The position numbers and the translations under genes were made by a program. A DNA stretch of 9,405 nt from contig JABDQS010000156.1 in the NCBI GenBank assembly GCA_013042125.1, forward strand, positions 1 to 9,405, given 5' to 3'. The stretch comes from Eudoraea sp. GTDB taxonomy: Bacteria > Bacteroidota > Bacteroidia > Flavobacteriales > Flavobacteriaceae. The notes under the pieces were generated by a model, which was not told where the DNA came from, ran no database searches, and saw only the letters and a program-made list of their open reading frames with translations. Every line of letters begins with the position of its first letter. The stretch's first letter is position 1. Shown one piece after another: positions 1-5,932 of this stretch.

Positions 1-129
1 TCTATGACACAGGGAATAAAAGACGGTGCTTCAAATCCGTTAACCATAGAAAGTATAGAGCTTAATCCGGTCGTAGATGGAGCAGCCTTTGTTTTTCCTG
101 AGGAAACAGTAACCGAAGAAAAAAAATAA
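1..129 (+). CDS. C-terminal end of an upstream gene, possibly a LolA-like domain protein (partial)
   Basis: Frame 1 is open from the window edge to a TAA stop at 127-129 and encodes 42 residues. The fragment contains a stretch reading TIESIELNPVVDGAAFVFPE and ends in an acidic/lysine tail (TEEKK). A pattern of 'I..I.LNP..D...F.FPE' close to the C-terminus resembles the last strands of LolA-like (outer-membrane lipoprotein-sorting) domains, which in Bacteroidota also occur at the end of secreted M16-type peptidases. That family link is a memory-based inference from very few residues. The coding call is supported by the open frame and by a terminator placed 17 bases after the stop. Function should be treated as unknown. 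Confidence 0.7.
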   Translation, partial: SMTQGIKDGASNPLTIESIELNPVVDGAAFVFPEETVTEEKK

Positions 130-146
130 TCTATTTAACTTATAAC

Positions 147-169
147 GACCCTCTAATGAGGGTCTTTTT
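147..169 (+). terminator. Intrinsic terminator after the partial upstream gene
   Basis: A perfect 7-bp stem (GACCCTC at 147-153 with GAGGGTC at 158-164) closes a 4-base TAAT loop and is followed at once by five T (165-169). It lies 17 bases after the TAA of the upstream gene, where a rho-independent terminator is expected. It also ends only 14 bases before the ATG at 184, so it may form part of the 5' leader of the next gene if transcription reads through. Confidence 0.88.
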
Positions 170-183
170 AATTAATCAACTAT

Positions 184-3100
184 ATGAAACATATTTTATT
201 TGCCATGATGACCATTGTCCTCTGGTTTCCTTTCGCAGGCAATGGACAGCAGACTAAGGCGATCAAAGGGAAAGAGTTATTCGGGGATATGACAGCCAGG
301 CACATAGGGCCTGCACTGATGAGTGGAAGGATCAATGACATGGAAGTACATCCTGACAATAGTCGTATCATCTACGCTGGTTCAGCAGGAGGAGGAGTAT
401 GGAAATCTAACGATGCCGGCACCACTTTTAATCCTATTTTCGATGAATACTGCCAGTCAATCGGGGCTATAGCACTAGATCCGAACGATCCGGATAACAC
501 TATTTATGTGGGCACGGGCGAAACCTGGACTCGCAACAGTGTAACTATTGGAGATGGATTATACAGATCTACAGACGGTGGATCGAATTGGAAAAAATTA
601 GGCCTGGAAAAATCTGAACGTATCGCAAATATCATTGTGAACCCTACAAACTCTAATGAGATATTTGTTGCTGTTCTTGGTGCTTTATGGGGTGACAGTA
701 AGGAGAGAGGCGTTTATAGATCAACTGATGGAGGAAGTACTTGGGAGAATGTTCTTTATCTTGATGAGAAGACGGGTTGTGCAGACCTGGCAATGGATCC
801 GAGTGATCCTGCTACCTTATATGCCTCTATGTGGGAATTTCGGAGAACTGGCTGGTCTTTTATGTCTGGCGGAAGTAACAGCGCTCTGTATAAATCAACA
901 GATGGAGGAAGCAGCTGGAATAAGATACATAAAGGTTTTCCCGAAGGAGACCTTGGCCGATTGGCGATCGCAGTAGCACCTTCAAATCCCAAAGTACTTT
1001 ATACGGTGATCGAAGCGGAAAAAGATGAGAAGAAAGGACTATACAAAAGTATTGATGCCGGTGAAAATTGGGAGCAACTGAATAATGATTTTGGGATCAC
1101 AGTAAGACCTTTTTATTTTTCCAGAATTGTAGTAGATCCAAAGGATGAGAATGTTGTGGTCAAAGGTGGGCTTAGTGGATCAATTTCCAGGGATGGCGGC
1201 AAAACCTTCAAGAACCTCGGGAATATGCACAGTGACATTCATGATATTGCTTTTAGTATTCTGGATTCGGACATTATGTTTGTAGGGACCGATGGTGGAG
1301 TATACCGCAGCTGGAATGGCGGCACTACCATGGAAATAGTAGAAAATTTACCCTTGTCTCAATTCTATCATATCAGTGTAGACAATGAAGAGCCTTATAA
1401 TGTATACGGCGGACTTCAGGATAACGGTTCCTGGTATGGGCCATCGTCTTCACCCGGCGGTGTAACGGCAAGAGACTGGAATTCCATTGGTGCAGGAGAC
1501 GGATTCAGGGTATTGAAACATCCCACCAAGAATATAATTTATTCTGAAATGCAGGGCGCTGAAAATGTATGGCGCATTGATGTAGATAAGAGACTTAACA
1601 AGACCATTCAACCGCAACCTTCAAAAGGAACACCTAAATTGCGATTCAACTGGAATGCTCCCATGGCTATAAGTGAACACCAGCCGGATCGTTTTTATAT
1701 GGGAAGCCAGTTTCTTCACAGATCAGAAGATATGGGTGATACTTGGGAAATTATTTCCCCGGATCTTACGACGAATGACCCATTAAAACAGAATCAGGAA
1801 GACTCAGGAGGCTTGTCTAAGGATAACTCCGGTGCAGAGAATCACACTACTATTTTTACCATTGCTGAGTCGCCCCTCGATGAAAACATTATCTGGGTAG
1901 GAACGGATGATGGCAATGTTCAACTCACCCAAAACGGTGGTAAGACCTGGTCTAATACAGTAGCAAATATCTCAGGCCTGCCAAAAAACACCTGGTGTTA
2001 TCATATTGAGGCGAGTACTTTTGATAAGGGTACTGCCTATGCGGTATTCGATGGGCATACCATGAATGACATGACACCTTATGCTTTTAAAACCACAGAC
2101 TACGGAAAAACCTGGACCAATATTATAACATCTGAGGTAGAAGGTTTTGTAAGGAATATTCAGGAAGATTACGTTAATCCAAACTTACTTTTTTTAGGGA
2201 CCGAATTTGGCCTTTACATTTCTATTGACGGGGGGCAGAGTTGGAGTAAGTTTACCAATAACATGCCTGCTGTGGCAGTACATTTTATTGCCCTCCAGAA
2301 AAAGACTAATGATCTGGTACTTGGGACCCATGGTCGCGGTGTGATCATTATAGATGACATTTCACCATTGAGGGAGATCAACGAGGAGGTATTGGGTAAG
2401 ACGCTTCATTTTTTTAGCAATGACCCTACCGTTATTAATGAGAAAAGCTCCTTTGGGGGAAATTTTGGTACAGAAACCCAATTTGTTGGAGGGAATAAAA
2501 CCAACAATGCTCAGATCAAGTATTATCTGAATAAACGGCACACTTTCGGGAAAATGACAATGGAGATCCAGGATATGGATGGGAATACGATCGTGGAATT
2601 AGGGCCTGGAAAATCCAAGGGGATCAACATTGTAAATTGGTCGTACACGCGGAAACAACCTAAGGTAGCTAAAGGGAAAACCTTTAGCTTTGGGGGATTT
2701 ACCTCTCCTCAGGTCCCTGCGGGTAGCTATAAGGCTGTTATCACCAAAGGGAAAGAAACTTTTGAACATCCTTTTGAATTGGTTTATGATGCTCAATCTC
2801 CTTTGACACCTCAAGACAGAGAAATTAAGAATAGAATTACCATGCAATTATACGATATGACTCAGGAACTGGCATATCTGGTATATGAAGTAGATGAACT
2901 GATAATAAAGACAAATGAGCAAAAAAACACTAAGATCAATACAAGACTTAATGATCTTAAGAAAACGCTTGTCGTTACCACCGGTGACAATTATGTGGGT
3001 TCAGCCGAACCTCAGTTACGTGAGAAAATGGCTGACCTTTACAGCAAATTGGCCGGAAGTTATGATAAACCATCTGCTGCCGATCTAGAGAATCTGAGTA

Positions 3101-3216
3101 TCATTTCAGATCGCTTCATGAAAGCTAAGGAAGACCTTACCAAGATCAAGAAGAAAATTAAAGACATGGACACTATAGAACTCATGAACTTTCAGGATTT
3201 CCTTGAGGCCAAATAA
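184..3216 (+). CDS. Secreted Asp-box (BNR/VPS10 sortilin-like) beta-propeller protein
   Basis: This 1010-residue protein is predicted to be exported: residues 1-21 form a Sec signal peptide (MKH, then a hydrophobic run to about A18, with cleavage near G21). Asp-box motifs of the S-x-D-x-G-x-x-W type repeat through the body, at about residues 75, 129 (STDGGSNW), 180, 238, 289, 335, 514, 582, 637 and 680, with a degenerate one near 376. Such motifs mark beta-propeller blades of the BNR/sortilin type. The run ends in GTHGRGVIIIDDISPL (714-729), a conserved signature of the bacterial 'VPS10/WD40-YVTN-BNR-like, glycosyl hydrolase' family. Residues about 785-870 look like an Ig/FlgD-like beta domain, and about 875-1000 are helical and charged. 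Despite common database names, no glycosidase active site is evident, so I would not assign an enzymatic activity. No T9SS C-terminal sorting domain or lipobox is seen. The ATG at 184 is chosen because it supplies the positively charged start of the signal peptide. There is no Shine-Dalgarno site. It appears monocistronic, bounded by terminators on both sides. Confidence 0.93.
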   Translation: MKHILFAMMTIVLWFPFAGNGQQTKAIKGKELFGDMTARHIGPALMSGRINDMEVHPDNSRIIYAGSAGGGVWKSNDAGTTFNPIFDEYCQSIGAIALDPNDPDNTIYVGTGETWTRNSVTIGDGLYRSTDGGSNWKKLGLEKSERIANIIVNPTNSNEIFVAVLGALWGDSKERGVYRSTDGGSTWENVLYLDEKTGCADLAMDPSDPATLYASMWEFRRTGWSFMSGGSNSALYKSTDGGSSWNKIHKGFPEGDLGRLAIAVAPSNPKVLYTVIEAEKDEKKGLYKSIDAGENWEQLNNDFGITVRPFYFSRIVVDPKDENVVVKGGLSGSISRDGGKTFKNLGNMHSDIHDIAFSILDSDIMFVGTDGGVYRSWNGGTTMEIVENLPLSQFYHISVDNEEPYNVYGGLQDNGSWYGPSSSPGGVTARDWNSIGAGDGFRVLKHPTKNIIYSEMQGAENVWRIDVDKRLNKTIQPQPSKGTPKLRFNWNAPMAISEHQPDRFYMGSQFLHRSEDMGDTWEIISPDLTTNDPLKQNQEDSGGLSKDNSGAENHTTIFTIAESPLDENIIWVGTDDGNVQLTQNGGKTWSNTVANISGLPKNTWCYHIEASTFDKGTAYAVFDGHTMNDMTPYAFKTTDYGKTWTNIITSEVEGFVRNIQEDYVNPNLLFLGTEFGLYISIDGGQSWSKFTNNMPAVAVHFIALQKKTNDLVLGTHGRGVIIIDDISPLREINEEVLGKTLHFFSNDPTVINEKSSFGGNFGTETQFVGGNKTNNAQIKYYLNKRHTFGKMTMEIQDMDGNTIVELGPGKSKGINIVNWSYTRKQPKVAKGKTFSFGGFTSPQVPAGSYKAVITKGKETFEHPFELVYDAQSPLTPQDREIKNRITMQLYDMTQELAYLVYEVDELIIKTNEQKNTKINTRLNDLKKTLVVTTGDNYVGSAEPQLREKMADLYSKLAGSYDKPSAADLENLSIISDRFMKAKEDLTKIKKKIKDMDTIELMNFQDFLEAK

Positions 3217-3241
3217 ATTAAGTTAGATTTGAATACAATAG

Positions 3242-3274
3242 ATACCACCGCTGATCGCGGTGGTATTTTTTTTT
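3242..3274 (+). terminator. Strong intrinsic terminator of the propeller gene
   Basis: A perfect 10-bp stem (ATACCACCGC at 3242-3251 with GCGGTGGTAT at 3257-3266) surrounds a 5-base loop. It is followed by a T tract whose nine T run from 3266 to 3274. It starts 25 bases after the TAA of the propeller gene and should separate it transcriptionally from the oxidoreductase gene downstream. Confidence 0.93.
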
Positions 3275-3290
3275 GAAAGGTAAAGAAACA

Positions 3291-3355
3291 AGGAGGTACA
3301 TTGAATGAGCCTTGTCCCGTATCCTGCACGAACTAACCATTATTCTGTGTTTTAA
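3291..3355 (+). other. Possible 16-codon small ORF with a canonical Shine-Dalgarno site
   Basis: AGGAGGT at 3291-3297 is followed after 7 bases by ATG (3305), which opens a frame of 16 codons (begins MSLVPYP, ends YSVF) to TAA at 3353-3355. The match and spacing are textbook, and none of the large genes in this window has a comparable site. I do not recognise the peptide. It sits in the 240-base gap between a strong terminator and the oxidoreductase gene. It may be a leader peptide, a small-protein gene, or chance. The low score reflects the short length. Confidence 0.2.
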
Positions 3356-3374
3356 ATTAGTTAGTTGAAATTGT

Positions 3375-3382
3375 TATCTTTA
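3375..3382 (+). promoter_or_regulatory. Weak candidate -7 element upstream of the Gfo/Idh/MocA gene
   Basis: TATCTTTA matches seven of the eight positions of the Bacteroidota -7 consensus TAnnTTTG. It lies about 75 bases upstream of the ATG at 3457, after the preceding terminator, where a promoter is required. No convincing TTG-type -33 element sits at the right distance (the sequence there is TTTTAAATTAG), so this is only a placement guess. Confidence 0.22.
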
Positions 3383-3456
3383 AGGAAGTGTTCGGGGGCA
3401 AATTGAGCATCTTGCTTTGTCTTTCTTATTCCTTTTAATAACTAACTGCACTTACC

Positions 3457-4794
3457 ATGAAAAGAAGAGATTTTTTAAAGAATACGGCGGTGGCCTCCTC
3501 GGTCTCCTTATTACCTTCCTCCATGTGGGGAATACATCAGGACAAAAAATTGAGAACTGCCCATATCGGGGTTGGAGGAATGGGAATGGAAGATCTGGGT
3601 TCTGTTTCCTCCCATAAAATGGTTGAGGTTGTAGCCCTATGTGATGTGGACTCAAAGAATTTGGAAGCGGCTAAACTTCTTCATCCTAATGCGAGGGGGT
3701 TTGCAGATTATCGTATGCTCTTTTCGGAAATGGCCGATGAGATAGACGCCGTAATAGTTTCAACCCCGGATCATACTCATGCGCCTGCCTCCATGCTCGC
3801 TATGCAATTAGATAAACCCGTCTATTGCCAAAAACCTCTGGCGCATCATGTCGCTGAGGCACGAGCTATGAGAAAATTAGCGGAAGAAAAGAACCTGATC
3901 ACCCAGATGGGCATTCAGGTGCATTCTTTTTACGATTATAAATTGGCAACCCTGTTGATCCAATCCGGGATCATTGGGAAGGTTTCCTGCGTAAGGGCAT
4001 GGTCACCCAAGAATTGGGGCTATGATGGCCCGGCTCCAATTGGTGCAGATCCGATACCGCCAAATCTGGATTGGAACTTATGGTTAGGAACCTCAGAAAC
4101 CAGACCATACAAAGATCAGGTTTACCATCCTGCCAACTGGCGAAAGCTGGTCGATTTTGGCTGCGGGACCTTAGGAGACATGGGTGTTCATATTTTTGAT
4201 ACACCTTATAATGCACTACAATTAGATGTTCCTTTTACGGTGAAGAATCAATGTCGCAGACCTAATGGCTTTGGATACCCGGAGAACAATACAGTAACGT
4301 ATGAATTCCCTGGCACCCCGTATACTACCGAGACCTTGAAATGGGTTTGGTACGATGGAAAGGGTGCACCTGCTACCCACAAGGATCTGAAATTACCTAA
4401 CAAAGAAAAACTTCCCTTGCAGGGAGCCATGTTTATTGGGGAAAAAGGAAGATTGCTCCTGCCTCATTTTATGGAATTACCCAGGCATATCGTGGATGGC
4501 GAATATCAGGAGATAGATGTAACCCCATTTGAAAAAGCAGGTAAGATAGGCGAGCCGGTCAGAGACTACGGCCTGGAAGGCCATAAGCACTATCATCAGT
4601 TTGTAGATGCCTGTTTGGGAACCGATACCTGTACGGCGCCGTTTTCGTATTCTGCACGCCTAACGGAAACCATTTTGTTAGGAGTCATCGCAGGTCAATT
4701 TCCCAACCGCAAATTACATTGGGATAACGAAACAGCTCAGTTTAAAGAGGCCAAAGCCAACAAATATCTGGCTGGGAATTATCGGGATTTTTAA
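3457..4794 (+). CDS. Tat-exported Gfo/Idh/MocA family NAD(P)-dependent oxidoreductase
   Basis: The 445-residue product begins with a twin-arginine signal (MKRRDFLK, R3-R4, then a mildly hydrophobic stretch to about P20), so it is probably folded with its cofactor in the cytoplasm and exported to the periplasm. An N-terminal Rossmann fold is seen: HIGVGGMG (36-43) for dinucleotide binding, an acidic residue in LCDVD (61-65) at the end of the second strand, and STPDHTHAP (102-110). The family EKP motif appears as CQKPL (124-128) with the catalytic-type lysine K126; Q for E at this site is, as I recall, common in exported bacterial members. The C-terminal domain carries GDMGVHIFD (240-248), where D241 and H245 fit the D-x-x-x-H pair of inositol-dehydrogenase-like enzymes. 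Family members oxidise or reduce sugars, inositols and similar polyols; the substrate here cannot be named. The ATG is fixed by the Tat signal. There is no Shine-Dalgarno site. It stands alone, with about 240 bases of non-coding DNA on each side. Confidence 0.93.
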   Translation: MKRRDFLKNTAVASSVSLLPSSMWGIHQDKKLRTAHIGVGGMGMEDLGSVSSHKMVEVVALCDVDSKNLEAAKLLHPNARGFADYRMLFSEMADEIDAVIVSTPDHTHAPASMLAMQLDKPVYCQKPLAHHVAEARAMRKLAEEKNLITQMGIQVHSFYDYKLATLLIQSGIIGKVSCVRAWSPKNWGYDGPAPIGADPIPPNLDWNLWLGTSETRPYKDQVYHPANWRKLVDFGCGTLGDMGVHIFDTPYNALQLDVPFTVKNQCRRPNGFGYPENNTVTYEFPGTPYTTETLKWVWYDGKGAPATHKDLKLPNKEKLPLQGAMFIGEKGRLLLPHFMELPRHIVDGEYQEIDVTPFEKAGKIGEPVRDYGLEGHKHYHQFVDACLGTDTCTAPFSYSARLTETILLGVIAGQFPNRKLHWDNETAQFKEAKANKYLAGNYRDF

Positions 4795-4837
4795 TAAATT
4801 GAGTTCTCATATTCTTATTGACCCTAACGAAGGATTC

Positions 4838-4869
4838 TTGTAAGTTTCGTAACTTTTTTACTATATTTA
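4838..4869 (+). promoter_or_regulatory. Candidate Bacteroidota-type promoter for the two small genes downstream
   Basis: TTG at 4838-4840 is separated by 21 bases from TATATTTA at 4862-4869, which matches seven of eight positions of TAnnTTTG. The arrangement fits the published Flavobacterium-type consensus (TTG, 17-23 bases, TAnnTTTG). It would give a leader of about 160 bases before the ATG at 5035. The region is very AT-rich, so chance matches are expected. Confidence 0.35.
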
Positions 4870-5034
4870 AATGTAGGAAACTGGGAATCATATACCTTGT
4901 TTCATTGATTGCAAGTAAAATTGAGAATGGATCATACCATTAGTTTTGGCCTGATCTTTTTTTATTTATAAACAGTACCCGGATCGCTGTAACAAAATCC
5001 ATGTACCTGCCCGGTGTATACAATTGTTAAGAAT

Positions 5035-5412
5035 ATGCCTTTTCGAACTATTTGGGAAAATGAGGGAATCAAATGGGAGTTCTACGACTTTGTAACCGCC
5101 GACGAAATCACGGAAGCCAATGAAATATTTTTTAGTGATCCTCGCTCTGAAATTGCAAAATATCAGATAGTACACACACTTGAAACTACAGATGTTGAAT
5201 GGAATCCTTTAGAAATCGTTGATGTATCAGTAAATGATGTGGCTGCAAGCAGATCCCTGCAGAAGCTTAAGATGGCCTATATTGCCAATAATAAAAAGGT
5301 CAGGGAAAAGATCGAGAAATATGTTGAGATCTCCAGAAATTTAAATTCGGATTGGCATTTCAGGGGTTTTGAAACCGAAGAAGAAGCGCGTGATTGGATT
5401 TCAGACCAATAG
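5035..5412 (+). CDS. Small SpoIIAA/STAS-like hypothetical protein
   Basis: From the ATG at 5035 the product has 125 residues, with no signal peptide or membrane segment, so it should be cytosolic. An in-frame GTG at 5014 would add seven residues, but I prefer the ATG because the protein then opens with MPFRTIWENEGIKWEFYDFV, the usual beginning of an alternating strand pattern. The order is strand-rich N-terminus (5-20), helix with TADEITEAN (21-29), strand KYQIVHTLE (42-50), helix around 68-78, strand KMAYIAN (79-85), helix 87-100, and a final strand HFRGFETEEEARDWI (108-122). That beta-alpha layout with an '..F.T.EEA..W(I/L)' ending resembles SpoIIAA-like or STAS/SEC14-type small proteins. 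The assignment is by pattern and no phosphorylatable serine motif is clear, so function is open. It is probably co-transcribed with the lipoprotein gene 45 bases downstream. Confidence 0.8.
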   Translation: MPFRTIWENEGIKWEFYDFVTADEITEANEIFFSDPRSEIAKYQIVHTLETTDVEWNPLEIVDVSVNDVAASRSLQKLKMAYIANNKKVREKIEKYVEISRNLNSDWHFRGFETEEEARDWISDQ

Positions 5413-5457
5413 CTTAGAATTCATTTATCACCTAATTAATATTAAAAGTGCCTGCCT

Positions 5458-5910
5458 ATGAAATTCTCATATAGCATTGTCATACTACCCCTATTGATTT
5501 TAACTTCCTGTTCCTCCGGCCCAAGTGAGGCAACCATTGAAGGTTGGAAAAATGAAATAGTTGAAACAGAACAAGATTTTTCGGACCTGGCACGAAAAGA
5601 TGGAATACCCAAGGCATTTTTAACATACGCAGCAGAAGATGCCGTGTTAATGAGAAACAATTCACTTGTCATTGGGAAGACAGCCATAAAGCAACAGTTT
5701 AAATCACAAGAGGCTTCCGGTAACACAGCAAGTCTAAGCTGGAAACCAGACTTTGTAGATGTTTCTACTTCAGGGGATCTGGGATTTACATATGGCAAGT
5801 ATAAATTCGTCACAAAGGATTCTTTGGGCCAACCCATTACAAGTGAAGGAGTCTTTCATACGGTATGGAAAAGGCAGGCTGACGGCAATTGGCGATTTGT
5901 ATGGGATTAA
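5458..5910 (+). CDS. Lipoprotein with NTF2/SnoaL-like (DUF4440-type) domain
   Basis: The 150-residue product starts with a lipoprotein signal peptide: MKFSYS, a hydrophobic core at 7-15, then the lipobox LTSC with the lipidated cysteine at C18. The mature part resembles the DUF4440/SnoaL branch of the NTF2-like superfamily. It has an N-terminal helix (27-48, ending SDLARKDG), PKAFLTYAAEDAVLM (51-65), a VIGKTAIKQQF segment (71-81) like the family's 'G...I...F', the strand SGDLGFTYGKYKF (105-117), and the closing pair TVWKRQADGNWRFVWD (135-150). The domain fills the mature chain, as usual for single-domain members. Family members include steroid-isomerase-like enzymes and many of unknown role, so no reaction is assigned. 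It follows the SpoIIAA-like gene by 45 bases on the same strand and meets the DUF5916 gene tail to tail after 22 bases, with no hairpin terminator visible. Confidence 0.88.
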   Translation: MKFSYSIVILPLLILTSCSSGPSEATIEGWKNEIVETEQDFSDLARKDGIPKAFLTYAAEDAVLMRNNSLVIGKTAIKQQFKSQEASGNTASLSWKPDFVDVSTSGDLGFTYGKYKFVTKDSLGQPITSEGVFHTVWKRQADGNWRFVWD

Positions 5911-5932
5911 TCATTACTAGCTGATGGTCATC

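Noticed and set aside
3452..3655. Overlapping open frames on both strands around the oxidoreductase start
   Set aside because: They are out-of-frame shadows of the Tat signal and Rossmann region and show no independent start signals.
4827..4859. Possible terminator after the oxidoreductase gene (ACGAAG/TTTCGT followed by six T)
   Set aside because: The stem is only about 6 bp with a G-T pair, the loop is 12 bases, and three bases separate the stem from the T run; too weak to call.
4929..4963. GATCA/TGATC hairpin followed by seven T
   Set aside because: A 5-bp stem over a loop of roughly 17 bases is likely chance in AT-rich DNA.
5014..5034. GTG start adding seven residues to the SpoIIAA-like protein
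   Set aside because: The downstream ATG at 5035 begins the recognisable fold pattern, and the extra residues add nothing family-like; no ribosome-binding site favours the GTG.
5442..5837. 131-codon open frame on the minus strand over the lipoprotein gene
   Set aside because: It is the antisense shadow of a gene with a clear lipobox and domain pattern, and its translation has no recognisable family features.
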